From: Anas platyrhynchos
Lineage: Eukaryota > Chordata > Aves > Anseriformes > Anatidae
Length of the DNA stretch: 64,000 bases
Direction: 5' to 3'
Assembly: GCF_047663525.1 (NCBI RefSeq)
Contig: NC_092611.1
Coordinates: 7,973,001 to 8,037,000, forward strand
The notes beneath the pieces were generated by a model, which worked only from the letters and a program-made list of their open reading frames with translations, had not been told where the DNA came from and did no database searches. Positions 48,501 to 62,243 of the stretch are shown piece after piece; positions within the stretch are counted from its first letter, which is position 1; every line of letters begins with the position of its first letter. The position numbers and the translations under genes were made by a program.

Positions 48501-51500
48501 TGAGGTGCTGCAGCATCCAGGGACTCCCCAAAAGATGGGACAGGGTCAGATCCTGCTGCCTGCCCCACAGCTCTGCCCCTGGGAGGTCCCCGCCAGGCAC
48601 TGGGGCTACCTCGGCACCAGATGCCTGCACACACTGCGCGCACTGGGGTCCCCACGCAGAGCTGTGCCTGGCTGCAGTGTCCAATTTAAGCCAGTGCCAG
48701 GCTCCAAAAGGATCTCGAGCACACGGGGAAGCCAGCTGGGGCATGTCCCTGGACGGTGGCAAAACCAAAAGTGTCCCCAAAGGCCATGGGGACAGCTCCG
48801 GGAGCTGCTTCCTGGGAATTAACAGACCGAAGCAGAGCTCAAGAACATCGCCAGTGGCCAAAGGCTCTCAAACCTTCCACGCCTGCACACAGTGAGCTGA
48901 TGCTCCCCGCATCACCCAGTGCTGTGGGCAAGGAGAGACAAGCACCAACTCCCCAGTGCATTTCCACATCTGGCACGGCTCCTCGGTGCCAGCAGGCTGG
49001 GCTCCCACTCAGACCTCGATGGCACAGCCTGGGGCGAGTCGTTTCACCTCAATTTCCCCATCAAATGGGCAGCAGGAGAAGGGCCGGAGTGGCCTCCTCT
49101 GGCACGCAGACGCACACAGCCATCGGCCTGCACGGGCCCCTGCTCCGCAGGCAGCTCCCCCTCCTTCCAGCCAGCAGGGAAAACAGACAAACAAGCTGCC
49201 ATCCCGCACCTTTTCCCTCTAGACTGGCTCTCAAAATAAAAAACAGCTTCCACTTGTCCCGGCCCCGGGAGAGGACAAGAGAGAAAGAGGTTTGTTGTCA
49301 ATACATGGAACTGTCGCTAAGTGAAGGAGAAAAAAAAAAATATGGGGGGGAAGGGGGAGAAACGAGGGAGGGGACAAAACCACATTTTTACTTCTGGTGG
49401 CCAGCCAGCTGACTGACTCAGCCAGTTTGGGCTCCTGCCATACAGATTTAAAAACAAAACCAAGCTCTCAGAGAGGGGAGAGAAAGGGGATGCGGCTGAA
49501 TGTGTTTTTTTGTTGCACGTCCAGCAGATCCTAGCCCAGCCTAGCATGCACTTCGGAAAATGGCTCCTCTGTCACATTCTGTCTGGCAGCTCGGCAAAGA
49601 GCGAGCCGTAGCACAGGTCCTTTGCTGCCACGCGACTGCTGCGATGCGCAGCACATGGCTCCTGCCACCGCGCAGCTCCGTCGCTTCCCAAACCTTGGGG
49701 GGCTGTCCCCAAAGCTGGCTCCCTCCCTGCAGCCACCCAGGAGCCGGTGTCTCCAGAGAAATGCTGTCTACCTGCCAGCTGCTACAGGGCCAGGGCGATC
49801 GTTCCTGGCTTTCTGCGGCTGCTGGAGAGAGGGAGAGATGCTGGGGACGGTCCTTGCTGGCAGGTCGCATCGCCAGCGCTTCCCCACCTCCACGTGCTCC
49901 CTGCTGGAGGAATGCGCGCCGGGGCGGGAGCGGGGAAGGAGTTGTTTTGAAACCTCAGCTCCTGTTTTATTTATCTGGATCCCACAGTGCCCATGGCACG
50001 GCAGCCACTTGTAATGAGCACTTCGTGTTCCCAAAGCGCTGCACAAACACGAACGTGCACTCCCCACGCCCTCTGCGGCGATGCAATGCGCTGGCACGCT
50101 CGGCGCTGTACCTGCCACGCACCAGCTCTGAGCCCCAGCACAACTGGGTAGTCATGCAATCACATATGTGAACAAGCAGCTTTTGGCACTTTACGATCAC
50201 GCCAGGCGTTACGAACGCTAGCTGGTGAAGCCTCAGGAGCCTCCCACGCAGTGATCTCCCATAGAAACTGGCCGGCCTCCCTGGAGATTAATCCCTTACC
50301 CTGCCGGGAACGCAGACAGTGTAAGTTACCTAAGGAGCTGATGACATCTAAACGCAAACCCTGCGCTCTTCTGCCCATTTCAAGATAGCCGAATTGCGGC
50401 TCAGAAAATCCCAAAGCTGTACCAGCCATCAGAAAAGCCACAAAGGAAACCTTTGCGCTCTGGCTCCCTGTCACCTAATGCGGCTGCTGAGACAACATCG
50501 CTTATTCGCACTGAAACACATCCCGTGAGCAGCTCGGGACGAGGATTCAGCTCCAAATAAGCCTTGCAGGGTGTCAGAGCAGAGGTGGAGGAGGCGGCAG
50601 GTGCAGGACACCCCCAGGGGATGCTCGGCAGCCCCGCAGGGATCACAGCTGCCGGGTGGAAGGGGACCCGCTTGGCACAGCACCGCAGGGACCGGTGGCT
50701 CCGCCAAACCCCAGCGCCGTGCCCCCAGGGCAACGGGATGGCCTCACCTCCAGAGATGTTTCTGATTTGAGCAGAAGAGGAGAAAAGGAGAGAGGAGAGA
50801 GGGGGGCCGGGGGCAGGGGAGGGGAGCGCCGGTAGACGTTTGCAGCGGAGCTAAAAGGGGAGATTTAGTAACTGTCGGAAAAAAATGGCTGCTTTATTGC
50901 AGGCAGCTTGTAAACCCTGGAGCCTGAAGGTCTGGGAGTAATTTCTCCCTCCCACGTGCTGGGCTCAGTTTGTACTGGGGGTCAGGGGTCAGTGCTTTTC
51001 CAAAGCATTCTGGGACCCACGCCAAGTGGAGCAGGCTGCGCAGCCCCGCTCCTGCAGCAGGCGCAGGCGGTGCGAGGCGCCCGGCCGCAAGCTGCAGCGC
51101 GCTTAACCCTTCCCAGGGCGGCTGCTGAGCTCCCCTGCCACCCTGCAGGGCCAGAGGGGGACGTGGAGAGCAGCCGGGGGGGGCCTCGTCCCCAGGGACC
51201 CCCTGAGAAGGGCTGGAGGGAGGCAGCCTGTGGAGCAGCAGCTCCCCAGCTGCTGCCCTCGCTTCCTCCGGGGCTCGCTGCACAGCGCTGCTGCAGCCAG
51301 GTCCTGCTGCAGGACAGAGCCGAGGAAAAACAAGAGCCCAGCAAAGCAAGAGGGTAAAGCCCCGTCTCAGGAGAAAATGCTGCTCGCAGGAACGTTCCCT
51401 GCCCCATCTCAGGAGGGAGAGCTGCCCAGAAGCACGGCCCCCGAGCCCCAAACTGCTCCCCCTCAGCCCAGATGGCTGTGCCAACGCGCTGCCGAGCAGC

Positions 51501-54145
51501 CTGCGGGCACCGAGCCGCGAGCCAGGCACTAACCAGGTGCTCGGCACCCACAGGAGGCAGCTGACCCACAGGCAGGGTAAAGCCAGGCTCCTGGCACCCT
51601 TTCTCTGTTCAGGGGAAGGTCCCAGACACCCCTTGTGCCGCCCGGTGCCGGGCTGACACCCCCTGTCCCTCTTTGCGCTCCTCGGGGACGCAGCGAGCAG
51701 CGCCACGTGGCACCTCCTGGCTCCCAGCTCTGCGTGAGCACCAGGATCTACCATCGGGTGCTCCCGTTGGCGAGGGGAGGCTTCAAATACAGCCTGCCCA
51801 GGCTCCCTTATCTCTTCAGTCACTTCCTGCCGGGTGCTGGGCCCGAGCCCAGCTGGCTCGCAGAGGCAGGGCTTTGCTGTCTCGCTCCTGCCACGCAGCA
51901 GCCCTGGATCACCTGTGCAGACGATGCTCCCTGCAGCATCTCGGCTCCCTCTCCTCCCAACGCTGCACTTTCTCCAAGCTGGCAGGGGGTCCGGCTGTGC
52001 CTTTGCACCCCTCCGCCACTGAGACTGTCACAGCGAAGACGAGCCGTCTCCCTCCAAACAAAGGCTTGTGCCTTCTTGTCTAAATCCCTTTGAAATGCAC
52101 TCACTTCTTTCTGATCCAGGTACAAAATGGCAAATTTCCCCACCGGCTCCACTTCTTCTATCTTTCCAAGCTGCTGTTTTCATGTCCCACCTGCAATCCC
52201 TCAAGCTCCTTCTTCCAGCCCTGCCTTTACACTCAGAGCTACTGAATCCCCTTTCATCCTCTACCTTCGCTTCTCACTAATCCACACACCTCAGCCCTCC
52301 TTCTGGGCTTTCCCCGAGATCACAGCCCAGCGCTGTCTTCATGCTCCCAGCCGCCGCTCCACCAGTTTCAAGGAAAGCAGTTTGCTGCGTCGCCCTGTGC
52401 CCTCTCCGTTCAGTTCTTTCAGCCCACTCCCCAGCTCCTCCGAACTCATCTCCGGAGATATCTGATCCCAGGAACTCCTTGCAGTCAGGGCACTCAGCAA
52501 CCGGGGTGCTGGGGGATCACTCGGGCTTGGAGCTACCTCCCTGCTTGCTTGTACTAAACACAGGAACCTGGTGTTGCTGCACCAGGCGACCAAAAACACC
52601 AAAACGCCGCTTTTCAGGGTGTTTCCTGCAGCCAGGCCTCCCAAATCTCAGGAGGCAGAGCTCCACGGCCTCACTTGCTGCACCCTAGCAGCAAATCTTC
52701 CCACCACAGCAGAAAGAAATGCATTTCCCTTCTCCCAGGAGGGCCCTGAGGAGGACCTGGAATGGTGAACTTTGTCCTTCACAGCTGTGCAGGGCAGACC
52801 CGAGCCAGACGCCAGAGCAAAGCATCCAGCCCTGGCACCGGGGCTGCAGCTCACAGCTGACCTTGCCGCATCTGCTCCAGCCCAACAGCTCCAAGCTTTT
52901 TGCCCCAGACTCTGTGCGTGTGTCTAAGGCCCCAGGCACGAGCTGGAGACCTGCCAAGGAGAGGGCTGCCCGCTCGAATGGGGGCAAGCATCACCTTGAA
53001 GCCCTTTCCCTTCCATCAGGCACCCTGTTTTCTTCAGCTCCGGGCTCGTGAGACTGGGAGGCTGCTTGGAGCCGAGCCAGCAGCGGGGAAACCACCATTT
53101 CAAGGTCCTGCGAAGGAGCCTGGAAGAGCAGGAGGGAGCTTCGGGCGGGCGCGAGGAGGGGGGGGAGAAATGCACAGAGCAGGCTGCTCGCTGGGAAGCT
53201 GCAGCCGCTGCCAGGAGGCGGTGGGGGGAGGAGGCAGCAGATGTCCGCAGACAGCATTTGCTGAGAGCCTGCAGCGCTCCAGCCCAGCCAGGGGAGGAAG
53301 GCGGCGGCTGGTGCCACCGCTGCTGCATTGTAATTGAGCAGGACAAGCACGGCAAGCTGCTGGGAAAGCTTGTGCTGCCTTTGCCTCTGAGATCTGTGAG
53401 TTCAGGGATGGGGAGAGCCCGACTCGGGGCCAAAGAAAGCCCTCGGGCACAAGCAGGGAGCACTGCATGACCCTCCGGGAGGCCGTGGTGCAGGCAGCCT
53501 GCTACAAGAGCTCCCTCTCCTCCTGGTGTAGGTGACAGGCTCTGAAACCCAGAGTCTGGGGAGAAGCAGCAATCCAGCCCCCGGAGCTCTGGCTCCCAGC
53601 AAAGCCCGAGCCCCAGGTGCCCTGGCTCGCAGCCGCTTCCCCTTGTCAGCATCTGGCAGGGAGCGCTCAGGTTTACGACCCCCCCATCCCGAGCGAGGGG
53701 CTACGTTTCCCCTTCGTTCCCCGAGCGGCTGATGGAGAACACAACCGCCGGGGCCGTGGCCAGCAGCCAGGGAGCCCGGGCCCAGCAGCGCTGCTTTCTG
53801 TGCAAACACAACGTGTCAGCTGGGCTCCCGGGCAGCCCACGTGCTCCGAGTTTCCTGTCTCTGGGCAGAGGAGGTTTGCTTCCTCCCTGCAGTAATGAGG
53901 CCGACCAGGGGAGCTCTGCGAGCAGCAGCCACCCGGTAAAACGCGGGCTGCCTGGAACCAGGCGTCTCCTGCAGGTTTTGCCAGGCTGCATGGCTCGGGG
54001 AGGATGGAGGGGGCTGAGAGCAGCGCCTCGGACACCGCAGGTACAGCAGGTCCACGCTGACCTGCACGCTGCTCCCTCGCTCCCCACCTTGCTCAGAAGG
54101 ACCCCAGAAAAATCTGCACTTGCCTGGTTTTAGGTGGAAGGGAAG
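45521..54145. other. Non-coding region, no gene recognised
   Basis: GC-rich sequence with many overlapping frames on all strands. The longest (50894-51823 minus, 309 codons) has Arg/Leu/Ala/Gly-rich composition and no domain. A G-rich run occurs at 49344-49350. No transposon identified. Confidence 0.5.
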
Positions 54146-54149
54146 AGGC

Positions 54150-54330
54150 TTGAGCCAGAGGGGTCTTTGGCTCGTTAAGCGATGCCACCCTCAAGCCTGG
54201 TGTTCAGATCAAATTAAGCCGCTCCTGCTCTCCTCCTCCAGCAAAAATGAGGCACAGGCTGGCACTTGGGTCCACTCGAGCCCTCTTAAAGTAAAAATTA
54301 ATTGATATGCAAATCAGATCGGGCATTAGA
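54150..54330. promoter_or_regulatory. AT-rich candidate enhancer with octamer and homeobox motifs
   Basis: TTAATTG (54298-54304) is followed at once by a perfect octamer ATGCAAAT (54307-54314), a spacing typical of POU-homeodomain composite sites. The sharp shift to AT-rich sequence inside a GC-rich region suggests selective retention. Motif evidence only. Confidence 0.3.
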
Positions 54331-55203
54331 CGAGCCTGCTGGCCAAGGGCGATGCGCAGCGTCCCCGCTACTCCCCCGTCCTGTGCCCCAGCTCAGCCAG
54401 AGGCAACAGATCCCGAAAGCAGAGGGGTCACCATCAGCACGAGGGAGCCCGGGTGGCACAAGCTCGTGCAAACCACGTCCCAGCTCTGCTTCATTCCCTC
54501 CCTAACCATCAGGAGGTTACATCTGCATGAAGGTGGCTGGACTCTCACCTCAGGCTGAGCCACTGCAATGATCTGAGTCTGCTAAGCAACACAACGCAGC
54601 TGCTCCGGGCACCTCAGTGCCTCTGCCCACTGGGGAGCCAAGGAAGGAGCAAGAGAAGTACGAGCCCGGCCTCCTGGAGAGCGATTTGAATTCTTGCAGT
54701 TTCCAAGAGGAATTCTTTGCGTGTCCTGAGAGCTTTTCCAAATATCCTGCAAACATAACCACAGCCACAGCCACTGCACGATGCCAGCAGCAGCCACGGA
54801 CCAAACACCTACACCGGCAGCCCTTCAACACACAGGGACCAGATCTTGGAAGAAGGACAACGCCAAAATATGGCACTGCCCCTGCGCACAGCCACCTCTC
54901 CTTCTCCAATGAACCAGCCACCAAGTGCAGCTCCCCTCTCCTGCAATTTGTTTCAGCCAGAGGCTGGCAGAGCGCTGAACCTCTCCATCTGGCTGCAGCG
55001 AGATGAGAAGGCGGCTCAGCGGCGTGCAGCTGGGGATCAGCTGTCCTGAGGGATGCCAACATTGTTCCCTCTCACAGAATGGGAAACTCTCGGACGAGAG
55101 AAGGCTCCGAGCACGGCACCGCGAGTGGCAGCGTCAGAACCAGGACATCCTAGGCTGGCTGGTTTGCATCAGTTGTTTGAAACCACTGGGGACCTCCGAG
55201 GGC

Positions 55204-55367
55204 CTGCAGGCTACTTCCAAGAGCGCTGTGAAGAGTACTGTGGAAAGACAGCCTATTACAATAGATTTGTTGCACAGGGGTCCGTACCAGGATCAGAAAA
55301 ATTTCAGGAGCACTTAAACGAAGGAGAAAAAAGTCTAAAACCTACTAGTATAAGTAACGTGTTTTAA
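55204..55367 (+). other. Possible exon-like open frame of unknown identity
   Basis: After a weak acceptor-like cctgcag at 55203, an open frame of about 54 codons (GYFQERCEEYCGKTAYYNRF... to SNVF, stop TAA at 55365-55367) has balanced amino-acid use, unlike the Arg/Pro/Ala-rich frames around it. I do not recognise the protein and see no donor or neighbouring exon. It may be chance, or a conserved non-coding block. Confidence 0.15.
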
Positions 55368-55379
55368 TTAGAATAGGAC

Positions 55380-58300
55380 TTTTTGAAATTACTTTGGTTT
55401 ATTACGCTTTTCAATCCAAATGATAAACATTTGCCACTAGTACCTGAGCCCCTGAATACTTTGAAATCCCTATGTGAGGTAGGAAACAGTTGCTCAGAGT
55501 CCTGACCATGTAAATGCCCAGGCAGGTAAATCACGCTTCTCACTAGGATAACACGCACACCTACAAAATCAGGGCTGCAAGTAGAGCTCGTATTAAAATA
55601 CCTGGAAAAGGCAAAATACTTTTTTGCTAGCGGTCTGCTTGAGGCAAAGCAACTCCTCATTATCAGCATAATGTTTAGAAGTTCAACTGATGAAAAAATG
55701 ATTTACAACAAGCAAAAACGGGCTTGCGATGAGTGAGGTTTGGGGCTTTTTTTTTTTTTGGAAACAGGCTCCAAAGCACTGAATTAGATTTATTTTTTAT
55801 TTTTTTTTAAAGGAAGCTTTAAAAGAGTAAGGGCCACAACTTGCAGTGCATTCTCCATCTGCACTCTCCGATGGAGGTGAGCAACTCAGCTGGAGCAGCA
55901 CAGAAGTACAGATCGGGGGGATGTCGGAGAGTGAGAGGTGCTGCTGGATGGTGAAGCCACTCTTATGCGCTTCTCTGCTCTTCGTTTGGGGTTGTGCTGC
56001 ACTAACTGAAAAAAAAAAGGCAAACGCATCTTTGGACTTTCCTTTTGCAGTGTGAAATTTGCGTGCAACTTTGCGAACAACTTGCTGCTGACAATTAGGA
56101 AGAGCACAAACACATCCACTTCAAGCACCTGAGCCAGATACACGCAGAGGGCATCACAGAAATAAGCAACAAGAGCAAAAATGCACTTTGCTGTTTCGGG
56201 AAGAGTTTGCTATCACTTGTCCCACCTTGAACTTCCCTGGAGCCTGCTGACAGCCCAGGTGCAGCCACCCCAGGAGGCTCAGCCGGGCTCAGTCGCTGCT
56301 TCCCTGCTTATTCCCTCCCCAGACCCCATCTGAGAGGAGACCCGATGCCTCAACTCCACGAAAAATCAACAGGAGGGCTCCATTCGTACCTCCCAGCAGG
56401 GAAACGAAGGAGCTCGGCCTCTGATGTCAACTAAAATCTCTGCTCCTGCCCGTGAGCCCCGTGAAAGGGAGCAGAGCCCAGCACTTCCCAGGTGGAGGAG
56501 GGGATGCAGCCCGAGGGAAGAGCTCTCTCCTGCCCGGCACGGCAGAAAGCAGGGGATGGGAGAAGTGACAAAGGCAGAGGAGGGCACTGCTCTGGTGCCT
56601 GCATCCCACTCTTAGGGCTGCCAGGCCTGCACAGGCTGCCAAATCAAATCGCCATCCAGAGCCACCCTCCTGACAGACAGAACAGGCAAAGCCCTCAGAG
56701 CAGGGCTGGCGCGAGGCTCCTCGTACCCAGGGCAATCACTGCCCGCCTATGAAGCTCATCGACTACGACTGGCAGCAGCTGATGCCTACAGATCGCACAG
56801 AAACCTCAGTCCCTCCCACCGAAGAAGCTCCACGGCTCCCCAGGCAGATGTAATTTTACATATCCCAACCACCGTCCCCACCTCTGTCCCCACGGATGCC
56901 TTTGGACCATCAGACACGAATCTGGGACGCGGCGAGGACAGGCAAGGAGCATCCAGCCAGGCCAGGGGGCAAGCCCCTGCCCCACAAAACCAGAACAGCC
57001 CCAAAACGCCTCACCCACAGACCACGGGCAGGCCTGCGGACGGCCACGCAGCACACGCGTGTGTGCAGGAGCCTCTTTCTGCTGTGGCAGCAGGCAGAAA
57101 GACATCGCCATTTGGAAAAAAAAATGCAATTAGCAAAGATTAACCAGCCGGGAACTCTGTCAGCAGCTGGGAGCGGAGATGCAGCCCAGCACCGCCTTGC
57201 AGCAGGGGCAGGAACGTGGTGGCACGGCTGCTTGGACACTTTTGCCCCCCCAGGTGACAGTGCCCCGGGTCTGGAGGGGTAGGAATGGGCACCACTCCCA
57301 CCAGGAGCCAGCAGCGGGGTGTGGAAGGGCTCGGGGCTGCGGGGAGCTGGTCCTGCTCCATCACCATTCACCCTGCTGCTTCTTCCTGCCCTCTCCCAGT
57401 GCTCCCAGTGCTCCCAGTGCACCCTCCAAGCGCCCCACACCAGTGGCACCCCGTCCCCTAGGAAGCACCCGGGGGGCACCCTTGGCAGCATCCCAACCCC
57501 TTCCTGTCCTCTCCTCCAAGCCCATCTCACCCCCTCTCAGCCGGGACCCCCTCATAAAACTCAGAAGAGACAGGCCTTTCCTGGCATTTCCTTTTTCTGA
57601 AAAGGCTGTAAAATTTTCCTAGCGGAGCCAGAGCCAGAGCAAAGTTTGTCAGGAGCTCAGCTCATTAGGCGGCTGCTCAAGGAGCCCCGCGGGAGGCGCA
57701 GGCTGCGTAATTCAAACCAGCTTGGACCCTGGAAAAGAAAATAGAAACCAGGCCCCAAAAACCAGGGGGGCAGCGCTTGGCTCCACGCGGAGCCCCTGCT
57801 CGGGGAGTGCCCCGTCCACGGGGCTCTTTGGGAGCCCCGGCCCCAGCAGAGGTGCTGTGGGCAGCCCGAGACGAGCTGGCAGCAGGCAGAGGAAATTCCA
57901 AGCCTGTTGCTTCTGGCAGCCGCGCCAGGCCCTGGCTAGGAACTCGGCAACCTGGAAACCAGCTACTCAGCAATTTTCTTGCCATCCAAAGGGCTTGTTC
58001 TGAACCACAGTTTCACTTCCCCCCCCCCCTCTCCCCTCCCTGCATCGCAGCCCAAGAGGCAGAGAACACCAGAGGCAAAAATTCGTTCGCTCCAAAAGCA
58101 CTCGGGGCCCAGGCCCCCAAAACTGTTCAGCTCCGAGGCTGCACACCCGGAGCCGCCGCCGTTCCCCCACTTGCATCTGGGGGCGGGGAGAGCAGAGGAA
58201 ACTTGCTTGGACCAGCCCGAGGTCTCCCCAGTTCCTTTTGCTCCTTGCCAGGGAAAAGTTCAAACAAGGCTGCACAGACACAGGACACAAGCAGCTTTCA

Positions 58301-61300
58301 GCCCTGCCTGGCTGCTGCGCTTCAGGCCCGCCTGTGGCCGGAGCAGCTTCATTCAGGCCCCGTCTGGCCCGATCCCCTGCTACAGACCAGCGCTGGAACT
58401 CATCCTGCCGAGGAAGTGGTGAAAGCTCCAGTGCTGGAGGGGTTTCCACAGCCCCGGCCAGCTTGCTGTCAGAGGAGTCACCCGGAGATTCAGCCCTCGG
58501 TGGTGAGCTGCTGCCCCGCGAAGCTTCCCGGCTACCTCCTCGCCGCTCCGTGCCCGCAGGCCACCAGTGCTGCAGGAGACCTCCAGCGTGGCTGCTCAGG
58601 ACCCTTGCGACCGAATTCTGTGAGCCAGCATCCTCTGCTTTCTAAAAAGAATATTAAGAGTGTTTTTTTTTCTCTTTTCTCCACGGAGTCCCGCTCTGCA
58701 GAACCAGGCAGCTGATACACACCCAGGGAGACGGTTACCAAGCTTCGGGTGCCAAGTCAAGAAACACCATCCCGGAGCCAACCCCGTGTTGCAACCAAAA
58801 AGAACCAGCTTCCCCTAACTCAGGCCCTTAAAAGAGACCTGAGTGAGACCCTTTGGCATTTAAGCCCAGCAGCTCAGAGGCAGACACAGCGTGGAGGCCA
58901 CGCAAACGCCAGCAAACTGTGGGTGTGTGGAGCTTGTGACCGATGAGACCTGGCCACACACAGCTGCTTCTCCAAAGGGAATCACACTGGACGGTTCGCA
59001 GATGGTTTCACGGGGCATGAATTGGTGTTTGTGCACTGAGCCCGCGGTGCCGCAGACCTCTTAGCTCTCTTTCACAGGCACAAATATCGGAGAAAGGCAG
59101 CGGGGCTGTGCTCCAGGGACTCCCCATGCACGAAGCTGAGGCCACATAGGCAGAGGCAGGGCGAGCTCATGGCACACCAGCCCTGCCCGCCACCCTCCTC
59201 CTCTGCTGCTCCGCACCGAGGCTCATTTTCCATCCTCACCAGAGCATCCTGATCCCCTGAGTCACGACAGCCATTTCCCTGTCTGTTGTACCAAAAGACA
59301 CAGCGGTCCCTCCGTGGACCACAGCTCTCCCCGGAGAACTGGGCACCCGGCACCAGCCAAAGCCAGTTTGTGACTTTTGCTGCAACCACACCAATGGCAG
59401 CTCGCTAAATTACAGTTTTCTCAGCCGGGCAGATCCTGGAGGATCAGACGCTCAGGGACTGGAGTGCTCACAGGCACAGCAAGCATGAGGACACGTCACG
59501 GGAGAAGCTACTTTACCAGCTTCTAGAAAAACCCACTCACGCCTAGGCTCAGGCAGGAGGCTGAGACCCAAAGCAGCAGCTAAGGACGAGCAGAGCAAGG
59601 AACAAGAATCAGGATTCCTGGCTCCTGTCCCTAGCTCTGCCCCATATTCCCTTCCTGTCTTCACTTAAGTCATTTCCTTTCACTTTTCCTCTCAGCCTCT
59701 ATTTTGGAGGTGAAAAAAGCAAGCCTTTGCTTCTGTGGATTGCTAGAAACCTCCTCTGGGTTGTGACAGTGCAGAGCAGTGCTACTGCCAGAGGCTGAGA
59801 CACACACAGCACGCAGAGCCGTACTGCGCACACAAACCCCAGCAGAGCCTGGCATTTCCTGTGCTTACATTTCGAGAAGCTCAGAGTCTGTAAACAGTCA
59901 GTGTTGTGGAGCATCTTTTACACAAACCATATCCTGGCTGGTTCCTCTCCTCAGTCACTCCGTTCAGCAGCAGAACGAGCAAAAGGAAAGCTGCTCGGCT
60001 GAACTGAGGCAGGAAGAGCAACGCTGTACAGAGCCTGCGTGCGAGGAGGCAGCCTTCAAACAGCTCGGCAAGGATGAGGGGAAACAGTGCAATGGGAAAA
60101 GAAGGGTTAAGCATATTTAAAAAAAAAAAAATCAACCCAACCAGCAGCCGGAAGAGGCAGGATGGAGCAGAGGTGTCCTGGCTGCCTGCAGAGCTCAGCC
60201 CTCCTGCTCCCTAGCAGAGCAGCCCTGTGGCCTCCCACACGCTCGGGGAGAGGGAAGACCAGTAGGCATAGGCAGGAACAAGGAGCGCTCTGTGGTTTTG
60301 CTCGGTATTTCGGGCCATCTCTCACACAGGAGGAGCTCCACTTTGCTTTCCAAGTCTCGCCCTCTCTGGCATGGATCACAAACCTGGCATCTGGCCCAGG
60401 ACTTGGCTCCAGCAGAGCTGCTCACCAAACAGGGTGACGCCCCACCTCTGGGCACAGCGCACAGCCCGGTCTTAAAGCCATCTTGAGGATATTTTACCCC
60501 GAGCATCAGAAGAGGCTCCCCCATCGTCCCCTTGCTGGGATTCGAGGCGTCTTGTGTCAAACTGGAAGGAAAAAAAAAACAACAAAAACCAAAACAACCC
60601 ACAAAAAAGCTAGATCCTGCTCCTGGTGGAAGCCGAGCCCAGTTCTTGTAGTGTCTGTGGGACTCCTGAAGGCAGGGGACACCCAGCAGTTGGACAGGGA
60701 GCTTGTTTGCTGCTCCTTGCGCAAAGGGGAACGGGGCACTCATACTGAAAGGTGAAGTCCGCAGCTTCTACGCGAGGGACCTGAGAGGAGGAAAGTTTGC
60801 AAGGCATGTGGAGAACAGCTGAAATTCAATCTGTCAGCCTCGAAGCAGAACCCTGAGAAAACAGACTCGTGTCTTGGAAGATAAAGCGTGGAGCTGACAT
60901 CTCCCGTCGGGAAACCTGGGCTCTGGAAGGGCAGAGACCGTGGTGGGGAGAGGCTTCATCCCTCGAGCTGCACCCAGCCTGGATGCACAGGTTCCTTCGA
61001 GCCGTGCACCCCAGCATCCCCGCCGTGCAGAGGGTCACAGCCAGCTCCAGGACAGCCCTGCCAGGCCAGGAGAGGCACGAGCCCGGCGGCGTGCCCCAGG
61101 GAGGCAGCAGGAGTGCAAGGAGCCACAGCAGGGACCAGAAGGCTCAGGGCACTGACGAGCAGTGTTCTGCTTGCCAAGGAGGCGAGGAGCAGGCAGGGCC
61201 CCTGGCAGGGAGCCCCTCCGTAACGTGGCTTTGCCTTAAATCAAAAGCAGGTGCCAGTGACGCTGCTTCCTCTGTGCTCCTGCTGAGCACGGCCCCGTGG

Positions 61301-62240
61301 CAGCTACAAACAGCAGCGAGAACTGGTCCCAGTTCGAAGAATAACCCCTGAGTCTTTCCCACCTTTGACGAGGAGCTGAGTTTCAAAGAAAATCGGGCAG
61401 GGAGAGAGAAAACCAGCTCCTCGTTCCTGCGAGCTGCCCGGCGTGAAGCGGATGATGTGGAACACGCACCATGGAAGAAGGAAGGGTGCCTCTGGTCCTC
61501 GCCATGTGGTGTGGCTGGTGCCAGGCAGAGGCTAAAGAAGGGCAAAACACAGCAGCAGGAGCACATCTCTGCCCTCCTCCTGCAGCAGTTCCTGGGTAGC
61601 ATCCACTTGGGGCTTCCCAGGGGAGCGCTCACAGAAGGGAACGCAAATCAGAGGAGCACAGCAGGCCTACTGGAAGGTCGCACACAACTCCAAAACACGA
61701 GGCAGGAAGAAACAAGGCAGCTTTTTTCCTACCATCCTCAGCCTCACCCCCATCTCAGAACTGATGAAAACGCAGAACCGAGCAGTGACTGAGCTGCACT
61801 GCTTTCCCAGCCCCTCTGCTCCAAGGCATGCATTTTGCCACCTCTCCATCGCCACCACAAACTTCTCTTTTCACGAGGTAGTTTCAGCCTCACGGAGATC
61901 AACAAACCACTTGAAGCCGGTACCAAAGCTCCTGCACCTCCTGGAAACGATGAATCACACGTGAGATCAACAGGAGCCGCGTTCGTCAGTCCACATCTTC
62001 CTGGGAAGAAGGAAGCTCAGCCCCGTGGAGCCCAGGGACTCTGAGGCCCATCCTGCGTTAGTGTTAGATTTTTTTGAGATTTAGATTTGCCAGAAGAGCA
62101 AATTTGTCAGCATCTCTGGGAAGACACAGCAGCAGAAAGAGCCAGCCAGCTCCGTTAGGGCTCCAGAGTGACCTCAAATGGAGAAGGTGACGAGAAGAGC
62201 ACTCCCTGATGGTCCCATGGGGTGCAGAGGCAGAGAAACG
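55380..62240. other. Non-coding region, no gene recognised
   Basis: AT-richer to about 56200, then GC-rich. Contains T/A runs near 55748-55809, a 9-bp tandem repeat at 57393-57419 and a C-run at 58020-58029. No coding exon, RNA gene or transposon that I can support. Confidence 0.5.
57393..57419 (+). repeat. Three tandem copies of CTCCCAGTG
   Basis: Exact 9-bp unit repeated three times head-to-tail. Confidence 0.9.
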
Positions 62241-62243
62241 GAG

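Noticed and set aside
50894..51823. 309-codon minus-strand frame
   Set aside because: Leu/Arg/Pro/Ala-rich with no conserved motif. Two further long frames overlap it; composition explains it.
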